Shown piece by piece: positions 43,587 through 51,580 of a stretch of 64,000 nt of DNA. Where the stretch lies: assembly GCF_026168105.1 (NCBI RefSeq), contig NZ_LBMW01000032.1:1-64000 (forward strand), in the 5' to 3' direction. The position numbers and the translations under genes are program-made. The DNA comes from Streptomyces hygroscopicus. Lineage in GTDB: Bacteria; Actinomycetota; Actinomycetes; Streptomycetales; Streptomycetaceae. Below the pieces are notes generated by a model, which saw only the letters and a list, made by a program, of their open reading frames with translations, was not told where the DNA came from and made no database searches. The stretch's first letter is position 1. Each line of letters starts with the position of its first letter.

Positions 43587-45383
43587 TTGCGCGAGTTCAG
43601 CCTTCCGGCTTTGTACGAGGTCCCCGCGGACGGCAATCTGACCGACATCGTCCGCAGAAACGCCGCGCAGCATCCCGACGTCGCCGTCATCGCCCGCAAG
43701 GTGGACGGTGCCTGGCAGGACGTCACCGCCGCCGCCTTTCTGGCCGAGGTGCGGACCGCGGCCAAGGGACTCATCGCCTCCGGTGTGCAGCCGGGCGACC
43801 GGGTGGGGCTGATGTCCCGGACCCGATACGAGTGGACGCTGCTCGACTTCGCGATCTGGAGCGCGGGCGCCGTCACCGTGCCGGTGTACGAGACCAGCTC
43901 GCCGGAGCAGGTGGAGTGGATCCTCGGCGACTCGGGTGCGACCGCCTGCATCGTGGAGCTGGACACGCACTCCGCGGCCGTCGAGTCGGTGCGCGACCGG
44001 CTGCCCGTGCTCAAGCACGTCTGGCAGATCGAGGCCGGGGGCCTGGAGGAGCTGGGCCGCCTCGGCAAGGACGTCAGCGACCAGACCGTCGAGGAGCGCA
44101 GCTCGCTCGCCCGGGCCGACGATCCGGCGACCTTCGTCTACACCAGTGGCACCACCGGCCGCCCCAAGGGCTGTGTGCTCACCCACCGCAACTTCTTCGC
44201 CGAGTGCGGCAACATCGTCGAGCGGCTGCGGCCTCTCTTCCGCACGGGCGAGTGTTCGGTCCTCCTGTTCCTGCCGCTCGCGCACGTCTTCGGGCGTCTG
44301 GTGCAGATCGCGCCGATGATGGCCCCCATCAAGCTCGGCTGCGTCCCGGACATCAAGAACCTCACCGACGAACTCGCCGCGTTCCGGCCGACGTTGATCC
44401 TCGGTGTGCCGCGTGTCTTCGAGAAGGTGTACAACTCGGCCCGGGCCAAGGCTCAGGCCGACGGCAAGGGGAAGATCTTCGACAAGGCGGCGGACGCGGC
44501 GATCGCGTACAGCCGCGCACTGGACACCGCGTCCGGTCCGTCCCTCGGTCTGAAGATCAAGCACAAGGCGTTCGACAAGCTGGTCTACAGCAAGCTGCGC
44601 GCGGTGCTGGGCGGTCGCGGCGAGTACGCCATCTCCGGCGGCGCCCCGCTCGGCGAGCGTCTGGGCCACTTCTTCCGCGGCATGGGTTTCACGGTCCTGG
44701 AGGGCTACGGCCTGACCGAGTCCTGTGCGGCCACCGCGTTCAACCCCTGGGACCGGCAGAAGATCGGTACGGTCGGCCAGCCGCTGCCCGGCTCGGTGAT
44801 CCGCATCGCGGACGACGGCGAGGTGCTGCTGCACGGCGAGCACGTGTTCAAGGGCTACTGGAACAACGAGGGCGCGACCGCGGAGGCGCTGGCCGACGGC
44901 TGGTTCCACACCGGTGACCTCGGCACCCTCGACGAGGACGGCTACCTCAGGATCACCGGCCGCAAGAAGGAGATCATCGTCACCGCGGGAGGCAAGAACG
45001 TCGCCCCGGCCGTGATCGAGGACCGCATCCGGGCGCACGCGCTGGTCGCCGAGTGCATGGTGGTGGGCGACGGGCGGCCGTTCGTGGGCGCGCTGGTCAC
45101 CGTCGACGAGGAGTTCCTGGGCCGCTGGGCCGCCGAGCACGGCAAGCCCGCGGGTTCCACTGCGGCGTCGCTGCGCGAGGACCCGGATCTGCTCGCCGCG
45201 ATCCAGGACGCGGTCGACGACGGCAACGCCGCGGTGTCGAAAGCGGAATCGGTGCGGAAGTTCCGCATTCTCTCCTCCCAGTTCACCGAGGAGTCGGGCC
45301 ACCTCACGCCGTCCCTGAAGCTCAAGCGGAATGTGGTGGCGAAGGACTACGCGGACGAGATCGAGGCCATCTACCGGAAGTAG
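43587..45383 (+). CDS. fadD: Long-chain fatty acid-CoA ligase
   Basis: The 598-residue AMP-forming ligase has the P-loop YTSGTTGRPKGCVLTH, the linker motif YGLTES, GWFHTGDLG and the C-terminal lysine motif GRKKEIIVTAGGKNVAP. It activates long-chain fatty acids for beta-oxidation or lipid synthesis. The start is TTG 43587, eight bases after GAGGAG (43573-43578). It ends 19 bases before the convergent cholesterol oxidase gene. Confidence 0.92.
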   Translation: MREFSLPALYEVPADGNLTDIVRRNAAQHPDVAVIARKVDGAWQDVTAAAFLAEVRTAAKGLIASGVQPGDRVGLMSRTRYEWTLLDFAIWSAGAVTVPVYETSSPEQVEWILGDSGATACIVELDTHSAAVESVRDRLPVLKHVWQIEAGGLEELGRLGKDVSDQTVEERSSLARADDPATFVYTSGTTGRPKGCVLTHRNFFAECGNIVERLRPLFRTGECSVLLFLPLAHVFGRLVQIAPMMAPIKLGCVPDIKNLTDELAAFRPTLILGVPRVFEKVYNSARAKAQADGKGKIFDKAADAAIAYSRALDTASGPSLGLKIKHKAFDKLVYSKLRAVLGGRGEYAISGGAPLGERLGHFFRGMGFTVLEGYGLTESCAATAFNPWDRQKIGTVGQPLPGSVIRIADDGEVLLHGEHVFKGYWNNEGATAEALADGWFHTGDLGTLDEDGYLRITGRKKEIIVTAGGKNVAPAVIEDRIRAHALVAECMVVGDGRPFVGALVTVDEEFLGRWAAEHGKPAGSTAASLREDPDLLAAIQDAVDDGNAAVSKAESVRKFRILSSQFTEESGHLTPSLKLKRNVVAKDYADEIEAIYRK

Positions 45384-45402
45384 CGGGCCCCACGACCTCC
45401 TG

Positions 45403-47040
45403 TCATGACGCGGTGTCCTCGGCGAGGACCCGCGTCATGGTGCGTTCCGCGAGCGCGGTGATGGTGAGGAAGGGGTTGACGCCGATGGAGCCGGGCACGA
45501 GGGAGCCGTCGGTGACGTACAGCTTCGAGTACCCCTTCACCCGGCCGTAGTCGTCGGTGGCCCTGCCGAGGACGCAGCCGCCGAGCGGGTGGTAGGTGAA
45601 GTCGTCGGCGAAGGCCTTGCTGCCCGTGCCGAAGAGGTCGTACCGGTAGATCGTCGCGTTGGCCCAGTTGATCCGGTCGAAGAGCTTCTTCGCCATGCTC
45701 ACGGAGACGGCGCTCTGGGCGGCGCTCCAGCCGAGCTTCGCCGAGTCCGTCGCCCGGTCGTACGAGAACGACGCGCGCTCGGGATTCTTGGTGATCGCCA
45801 GGTAGAGGCTGATCCAGTGCTCGAGGCCGATGGGCAGCGGGGCGATCTCGGCGAAGACGGGGTTGTCGGTGTTGGCCCAGTCGTCGATGCCCATGACCGG
45901 GATGGTGGCCTCGTTGGCGCCCACCGTGTCCCAGAGGTGGTTGGCGCGTCCGAGCATCACATTGCCGTTGGTCCCCCAGCCGGTGCCGACGCTCGCGTCG
46001 AGTGACGACAGGGCACCGGTCTCCCGTGCGCGCAGCAGGAGTTCGGTGGTGCCCAGGCTGCCGGCGCCGAGGAAGAGGTACGTGCAGGAGTACTGCTTGG
46101 TCTCCACGACGGCGCCGCTGGTGTCGATCCGGTCGGCGGTCAGCTGATACGTCCCGTCGGCGGCCCTGTGGATCTCCTTGACCCGTTCCAGGGTGTTGAT
46201 GGTGACGTTGCCGGTGCCGAGCGCCGAGGCCAGATAGGTCTTGTCGAGGCTGCGCTTGCCGTGGTTGTTGCCGTAGATGACCTCGCCGGCCAGCGCGGAC
46301 CTGGTCGCCGTGCCGGCGGCCTCACGCTGCATGTAGTCGAAGTCATAGACGTTCGGCACGAAGGTGGTCTTCAGGCCGGTGTTGTCGGCGGCCTTCCGCG
46401 AGGTCCGGGCGAAGCGGTACCACTCCGTCGACTCGAACCAGGAAGGGGCGATGGTGTTGACGCCGAGCATGGAGCGGGCGCGCGGGAAGTACGTGGTGTA
46501 CATCTCGTCGGCGTCGACGGTGGGGAACTGCTCGCTGAAGTAGGACTGGACGGGGGTGACGGCCATGCCGCCGTTGACGAGGGAGCCGCCGCCGACGCCT
46601 CTGCCGACGTACACGGACATGTTGTCGAAGTGCACACGGTCGAGGACGCCGGGGTAGCGTCCGATGTCCTTGTTGACGACGTCCAGCCACAGGAAGGTGG
46701 CGAGCGGCGCCTCGGTGCGCGTACGGAACCACATCGATCTCTGGTCCGGGGCGCTCGTGGAACAGAACACCTTGCCGTCGGAGCCGGGCGTGTTCCACAG
46801 GCGGCCCATCTCCAGTACCAGGGTGCGGATGCCGGCCTGGCCTAGGCGCAGGGCTGCTACGGCGCCGCCGTAGCCGGAGCCGACGACGATGGCCGGGGCG
46901 GTGTCGACCGCGTCGGGCTCGGCCGCGTGCGCGGACTGGAGGCCGATGCGGGTGAACCCCAGGGTGGCCGCTGTCCGGAGCGCCACCATACCGAGTATTT
47001 GACGTCTAGTCAGATGACGATGCGTCAGTTTTTCTGTCAT
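45403..47040 (-). CDS. choA: Secreted cholesterol oxidase, GMC family
   Basis: The 545-residue protein has a Tat-like signal (LTRRQILGMV, cleaved after about AHAA at 40), the FAD motif VVGSGYGGAVAALRLG, and GRGVGGGSLVNGGMAV. The residues important in Streptomyces ChoA are conserved: Glu in FAEIAP, His in YHPLGGCV and Asn in GVNPF. It oxidises and isomerises 3-beta-hydroxysterols. The classical choP cytochrome P450 partner is missing. The adjacent XRE regulator gene lies upstream on the same strand, with a 60-base gap. Confidence 0.93.
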   Translation of the reverse strand: MTEKLTHRHLTRRQILGMVALRTAATLGFTRIGLQSAHAAEPDAVDTAPAIVVGSGYGGAVAALRLGQAGIRTLVLEMGRLWNTPGSDGKVFCSTSAPDQRSMWFRTRTEAPLATFLWLDVVNKDIGRYPGVLDRVHFDNMSVYVGRGVGGGSLVNGGMAVTPVQSYFSEQFPTVDADEMYTTYFPRARSMLGVNTIAPSWFESTEWYRFARTSRKAADNTGLKTTFVPNVYDFDYMQREAAGTATRSALAGEVIYGNNHGKRSLDKTYLASALGTGNVTINTLERVKEIHRAADGTYQLTADRIDTSGAVVETKQYSCTYLFLGAGSLGTTELLLRARETGALSSLDASVGTGWGTNGNVMLGRANHLWDTVGANEATIPVMGIDDWANTDNPVFAEIAPLPIGLEHWISLYLAITKNPERASFSYDRATDSAKLGWSAAQSAVSVSMAKKLFDRINWANATIYRYDLFGTGSKAFADDFTYHPLGGCVLGRATDDYGRVKGYSKLYVTDGSLVPGSIGVNPFLTITALAERTMTRVLAEDTAS

Positions 47041-47100
47041 GGGCGCAGCATCGGCGGATTCACGGCTTCCGGCCAGAGTTTTCGCCGTTTTGGACAGAGC

Positions 47101-47901
47101 TCAATCGGCCGTCGCGCAGTCGCCGGAATAGATCACCAGCGTCTGCTCCGGCTGTTCGGCCAGGTGGAACGCGGTATACACGTAATCGACCACCCCCCGC
47201 CCCGGGCACCGCAGCCGTTTCCGTCCGCCGTGGCGGGCCTGCACGTCGTACTGCGGCCACCAGGCACGCACTTCCGGGCTGCCCGCGTTCAGCTCGTCGA
47301 TCAGCCGGGTGTACCGGGGGTCGCCCGGGTGGCGTCCGGCCAGCCCCCGCAGCCGGGCGAGCAGCCCGCGCGCCTCGAGCTCCCAGTCGACCAGAACGTC
47401 CCGGGCCGCCGGTGCGAGGAACACCCAGCGGGCGAAGTTCGCCGGCCGGTCCGCCGCCGTGGTGAGGTCCCGGAACAGCTCGTCGGCTGCCCGGTTGCAG
47501 CTGAGCACGTCGTAATTGCCGCCGATGATGTACGCCGGGTGCGGCTGGAGCAGGAGCGGAACGGCAGCCACCTCGACAGCTGGCGGCTCGGGCTCCTCGG
47601 CCTCGGCCGTCGGCGCGTGACCGGCGAGCCGGAAGAGGTGACCGCGCTCGTGCCGGTCGAGCCGCAGCGTCGAGGCGAGGGCATCGAGCACCTGGTCCGA
47701 GGCGCGGATGTCCCGGCCCTGCTCCAGGTACGTGTACCAGGTCGCGCTGATCCCGGCGAGCAGCGCGAGTTCTTCCCGGCGGAGTCCCGGCGTCCGGCGT
47801 CGGCCGGTGTGCGGCAGTCCGACCTGGTCAGGGGTGAGCCGCTCTCGGCGGCTGCGCAGGAAAGCGCCCAACTCACGGCGTTGAACCGGCTGTTTCCGCA
47901 T
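47101..47901 (-). CDS. XRE-family regulator with MmyB-like ligand-binding domain
   Basis: The 266-residue protein has an N-terminal helix-turn-helix (GLRREELALLAGISATWYTYLEQGRD, about residues 38-63) and the C-terminal MmyB-like domain (YDVLSCNRAADELF, FARWVFL, GRHPGDPRYTRLIDEL, FHLAEQPEQTLVIYS). Such regulators usually control a divergent SDR gene, which is exactly the neighbour here. The ligand is probably a lipid-like molecule, by analogy with the fatty acid seen in MltR/MmyB structures. Confidence 0.88.
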   Translation of the reverse strand: MRKQPVQRRELGAFLRSRRERLTPDQVGLPHTGRRRTPGLRREELALLAGISATWYTYLEQGRDIRASDQVLDALASTLRLDRHERGHLFRLAGHAPTAEAEEPEPPAVEVAAVPLLLQPHPAYIIGGNYDVLSCNRAADELFRDLTTAADRPANFARWVFLAPAARDVLVDWELEARGLLARLRGLAGRHPGDPRYTRLIDELNAGSPEVRAWWPQYDVQARHGGRKRLRCPGRGVVDYVYTAFHLAEQPEQTLVIYSGDCATAD

Positions 47902-47913
47902 GGTGGCATCCCT

Positions 47914-47943
47914 GGTTCCAGAATGAACACACTCTGGATACCA
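47914..47943. promoter_or_regulatory. Inverted repeat between divergent XRE and SDR genes
   Basis: TCCAGA (47917-47922) and TCTGGA (47933-47938) are separated by 10 bases, and the symmetry extends with one indel to TGG and CCA. The site lies 13 bases upstream of the XRE start, so it could serve as the regulator's operator. Confidence 0.45.
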
Positions 47944-48059
47944 AGGTAAATCCCTCGCAGCCTGGAGTCCGAGCGGGATCCGAGAGAACCGGGCAAGGTC
48001 CCAGAAATCCCAGTCGGGGTCCCGGAGGTCCCAGTGGGGTCGAGAATGAGGCGGAGAGC

Positions 48060-48797
48060 ATGTCGGGAATCGACGGCAAGGTCGTGGCGGTCACGGGAGC
48101 CAGCAGCGGCATCGGCGAGGCGACCGCCCTGCTGCTCGCCGAGCGGGGCGCGCGGCTCGTCCTCGGTGCGCGCCGGTCCGAGCGTCTCGAGGATCTGGTG
48201 GCGCGGATCGAGAAGTCGGGGGGCGCGGCCGTGCAGACGCGCACGGACGTGACCCGACGGGACGACCTGCACACCCTGGTCGCCCTGGCCGGCGAGCGAT
48301 TCGGCCGACTCGACGTACTGGTCGGCAATGCCGGGGTCGGTCCGATCTCGCCCCTGGACGATCTGCGCGTCGACGAGTGGGACCGAATGGTCGACGTCAA
48401 CGTCAAGGGTGTGCTGCACGGGATCGGCGCCGCGCTGCCGGTCTTCCGGGCGCAGGGCGCGGGCCACTTCGTCACCGTCGCCTCCACGGCCGCGCTGCGC
48501 ATCGTGCCGAACATGGCGGTGTACGCCGGTACGAAGTTCGCGGTCCGCGCCATCTGCGAAGGCCTGCGCCAGGAAGCCGGTGGCTTTCTGCGGGTGACCA
48601 CCGTCTCGCCCGGCGTGGTCGGAACCGGCTTCGCCGAGGCGTCGACGAATCCTCAGGTCAGAGCGCAGATCACGGAGACCCGGGACCGGATCGCGATCCC
48701 GCCCGAGGCGATCGCCCGAGCCATCGCGTTCGCCATCGAGCAGCCTGCATCCGTCGACGTCAACGAGATCGTCGTCCGGCCCACCGCCCAGAACTGA
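48060..48797 (+). CDS. Short-chain dehydrogenase/reductase
   Basis: The 245-residue protein is a classical SDR with TGASSGIGE, the NAG motif (VGNAGVG), Ser in TVASTAA, and Y-x3-K in YAGTK. It belongs to the clavaldehyde dehydrogenase-like group often paired with MmyB-type regulators. The substrate is unknown. ATG 48060 follows GGCGGAGAGC. The upstream 50 bases contain three GGTCCCRG-like direct repeats. Confidence 0.87.
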   Translation: MSGIDGKVVAVTGASSGIGEATALLLAERGARLVLGARRSERLEDLVARIEKSGGAAVQTRTDVTRRDDLHTLVALAGERFGRLDVLVGNAGVGPISPLDDLRVDEWDRMVDVNVKGVLHGIGAALPVFRAQGAGHFVTVASTAALRIVPNMAVYAGTKFAVRAICEGLRQEAGGFLRVTTVSPGVVGTGFAEASTNPQVRAQITETRDRIAIPPEAIARAIAFAIEQPASVDVNEIVVRPTAQN

Positions 48798-48825
48798 CCC
48801 GCTCAGGTTCGAGGCACTTCAAGGG

Positions 48826-48914
48826 GCGCGTTCCAGAGGCACGTTCACCAGAGGCAGGTTCACCAGAGGCGAGACACGTTCACCAGAGACACGTTCACCA
48901 GAGACACGTTCAAC
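48826..48914. repeat. Tandem 15-bp repeats downstream of the SDR gene
   Basis: Five degenerate copies of a unit like CACGTTCACCAGAGA occupy the gap between the SDR and glycosyltransferase genes, with one copy spaced by five extra bases. The unit is in phase with no gene. The region marks the right edge of the choA-XRE-SDR group. Confidence 0.75.
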
Positions 48915-48935
48915 GGTGGGCGCTGAATGCCGAAC

Positions 48936-50078
48936 TCAGAGCAAGTCCCTCAGCTTCTCCGCCAGCAAGTCCCAGCGCCATTTCTCCTCGACCCACTGCC
49001 TGCCCCGATCCCCCATGCGGCGGCGCAGTTCCGGGTCACCGAGGAGGGTGACGATGCGGTCCGCGGTCTCCTCGGCGGAGCCGCCCGGCACCACCCAGCC
49101 CGTCTCTCCGTCGAGGACCGCGTCGGGCGCGCCGCCCGAGTCGCCGGCCACCACCGGGAGGCCCGTCGCGGAGGCCTCCAGATACACGATGCCGAGACCC
49201 TCGACATCCAGGCCGCCCCGGCGGGTCCGGCACGGCATCGCGAAGACGTCGCCCGCCCCGTAGTACGCGGGCAGCTCCTGCCAGGGGACGATGCCCGCGA
49301 AGCGGACCGCGTCGGCGACCCCGGTCTCGTACGCGAGCCGGCGCAGGTCCCTCCCGTACGGCCCGCCCCCGACGACCAGCAGGACCGCGTCAGGTTCCTT
49401 GGCCAGGATGCGCGGCATCGCCAGGATCAGCGTGTCCTGGCCCTTGCGCGGGACCAGACGGGACACGCAGACCACCACCGGCCGGTCCGTGAGGCCCAGC
49501 CGGGCGCGTACCTCGTCGCCGCCCGAGCCGGGGTGGAACGTCTTCTCGTCGACGCCGGGCGGCAGCTGCACCATCCGCCCGGCCGCCCCCGGCGTCAGCG
49601 CGGAGGCGATGCGCGAACGCGTGTACTCCCCGAGGTAGGTGATCGTGTCCGTGGATTCGCCGATGCGGCGCAGCAGGCCGCGCGCGGCGGGCAGCTGCGC
49701 CCAGGCCGCCTCGTGCCCGTGCGTCGTCGCCACCAGCCGCGTGGCCCCCGCGCGCCGCAGCGTCGGCGTCATCAGGGCCAGCGGCGCCGCCGCCCCGAAC
49801 CACACCGACGTGCAACCGTGCTCTTGCAGCAGCCCCGCCGCCCGCCGGGCCGTGCCCCCGGTCGGCAGCAGCATCGTCGTTCGGTCCCGGACGACGGTGA
49901 AGGGCTGCTCGGCGTCGAAGGCGGCCGTCTCCTCGCCGCCCTCCCGTCCACGCTTCCAGCTGGAGGCGTAGACGACCAGCCGCCCGGGCTCCAGGCGCAG
50001 TGCCATGTTGTGCAGGAACGCCTGGATACCGCCCGGGCGGGGCGGGAAGTCGTTGGTCACGATCAGGGTCTTGTGCAT
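48936..50078 (-). CDS. GT4 glycosyltransferase, PimB-like mannosyltransferase
   Basis: The 380-residue protein begins MHKTLIVTNDFPPRPGGIQAF, the GT4 donor-loop start typical of actinobacterial PimB-type alpha-mannosyltransferases, and contains VCVSRLVPRKGQDTL and an E-x7-E motif (VEGLGIVYLEA). It probably mannosylates phosphatidylinositol mannoside on the cytoplasmic face using GDP-mannose. ATG 50078 was chosen; an in-frame extension to 50120 is not conserved. It is divergent from a GT87 membrane transferase gene. Confidence 0.83.
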   Translation of the reverse strand: MHKTLIVTNDFPPRPGGIQAFLHNMALRLEPGRLVVYASSWKRGREGGEETAAFDAEQPFTVVRDRTTMLLPTGGTARRAAGLLQEHGCTSVWFGAAAPLALMTPTLRRAGATRLVATTHGHEAAWAQLPAARGLLRRIGESTDTITYLGEYTRSRIASALTPGAAGRMVQLPPGVDEKTFHPGSGGDEVRARLGLTDRPVVVCVSRLVPRKGQDTLILAMPRILAKEPDAVLLVVGGGPYGRDLRRLAYETGVADAVRFAGIVPWQELPAYYGAGDVFAMPCRTRRGGLDVEGLGIVYLEASATGLPVVAGDSGGAPDAVLDGETGWVVPGGSAEETADRIVTLLGDPELRRRMGDRGRQWVEEKWRWDLLAEKLRDLL

Positions 50079-50218
50079 TGCCCGTCGACAGTACCGAACC
50101 TGGTGTGCGACCGGACTCACAGGACCGCAGGGCTGTGTTTCGTGGCCCTCGCACCCTCCGACGCGGGATCATTGCCTCACGGCTACGCGAGGCGAGACGC
50201 GCGAGGACAGGGGCTCAG

Positions 50219-51451
50219 GTGAACAGTGCAGGCACACGGCGGTTCCCGTACTTGCTGCTCATCGCCTGGGGCCTGACCAGGGTGGCTCTGCTGCTCTACG
50301 TCTACAAGGTGTGGACGTTCCCCGGCCCGGACGTCACCAGCGACGTCTCCGTGATCTACCAGAACTGGTACGGAACCCTGCGCACCGGGACGTTCCCGCA
50401 GAACGACGTCACCTGGCAGTACCCGCCCGCCGCCGCACTCGCGATCCTTTCCCCCGGACTTCTGCCCTTCCTGGGCTACGCGCAGGCCTTCTACCTCTTG
50501 GCCTTCCTCGCCGACCTGGCGGCTTTCTGTCTGCTCGTGTACGCGGGCCTGCGCCCCGGCAAGACACTGCGCGGGGCGTGGGTGTGGGTGTGCGGCGTCG
50601 CCGTGCTGGGCCCGACCGTGTACGCACGCTACGACCTGATGGTGACGGCGGTGGCGATCGCCGCGCTGCTGGCCGGGATGCGCCACCCGCGGGTGATGGG
50701 GGCGCTCGTGGGCTTCGGCGCGCTGCTGAAGGTGTGGCCGGCGCTGCTGCTGGCGGGCGCGGTCAGGCGCCGGGCCTGGGTCTCGGCCGCGGTGACGGCC
50801 TGCGGTGTCGCCCTGCTGTTCGCGCTGGCCATGCCCGGCGCGTTCTCGTTCCTGACCTTCCAGCGCAGCCGCGGCACCGAGGTCGAGTCGCTCGGGTCGC
50901 TGGTCTTCCATGTCGCCCGGCACTTCGGGTGGAGGGGCCAGGTGACGTACAACTACGGCTCGATGGAGTTCGTCGGTCCGTACGTCGACCGGGTCAGCGC
51001 GGTGGCCCTGTTCCTGACCGTGATCGCCTTCGGCTGGCTGCTGCTGTGGCGGGTGAGCGTCCGCCGTATGCCCCCGCGCGCGCTCGCGGACGCGGCGTTC
51101 GTGGCGGTGCTGCTGTTCACGATCACCAGCCGGGTGATCAGCCCGCAGTACATGGTGTGGCTGGTCGGGCTCGCCGCCGTCTGTCTGTGCTTCCGCGGCA
51201 GCCGGATGGCGCTGCCCGGCGGTATGGTCCTGGCCGCCTGCCTCGCCACCGTCCTGGAGTTCCCGGTCTACTTCGGGGACGTCGTCACCAGCACCCGGTT
51301 CGGCGTCGCCCTCCTGCTGATCCGCAACGGCCTGCTGGTGCTCGCCACGGTGACCGCCGCCTGGCAGCTGTGGCGCGGCACGGTCTCCCCGCCGGCCCCG
51401 ACCGTGCCACCTCAGACGGCCCGCACCCAGGAGACCCTCACCCCCTCCTGA
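50219..51451 (+). CDS. GT87-family polyprenol-dependent mannosyltransferase-like membrane protein
   Basis: The 410-residue protein has about ten transmembrane helices. The first extracytoplasmic loop carries DVTSDVSVIYQNWYGTLRTG and a TWQYPPAA motif, typical of GT-C/GT87 transferases that use polyprenyl-phosphate mannose. GTG 50219 follows GAGGAC/AGGGG. Its substrate may be a PIM-like lipid or a glycoprotein, but neither is shown. The downstream hairpin at 51471 ends the transcript. Confidence 0.78.
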   Translation: MNSAGTRRFPYLLLIAWGLTRVALLLYVYKVWTFPGPDVTSDVSVIYQNWYGTLRTGTFPQNDVTWQYPPAAALAILSPGLLPFLGYAQAFYLLAFLADLAAFCLLVYAGLRPGKTLRGAWVWVCGVAVLGPTVYARYDLMVTAVAIAALLAGMRHPRVMGALVGFGALLKVWPALLLAGAVRRRAWVSAAVTACGVALLFALAMPGAFSFLTFQRSRGTEVESLGSLVFHVARHFGWRGQVTYNYGSMEFVGPYVDRVSAVALFLTVIAFGWLLLWRVSVRRMPPRALADAAFVAVLLFTITSRVISPQYMVWLVGLAAVCLCFRGSRMALPGGMVLAACLATVLEFPVYFGDVVTSTRFGVALLLIRNGLLVLATVTAAWQLWRGTVSPPAPTVPPQTARTQETLTPS

Positions 51452-51470
51452 CGGCGCGCGAGCCAGAGCA

Positions 51471-51495
51471 GCGACCCGCAGACGCTGCGGGTCGC
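51471..51495 (+). terminator. Terminator of the GT87 gene
   Basis: GCGACCCGCAG (51471-51481) pairs perfectly with 51485-51495 around a three-base loop, 20 bases past the stop codon. Confidence 0.7.
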
Positions 51496-51580
51496 CCGTG
51501 TGACGGGTGAGGCGGAACAGGCCCGGCTGCGCGAGGCGATCACGCTGCTGGAGCGCTGAAGCGCTGAACCTCCTTGAGGC

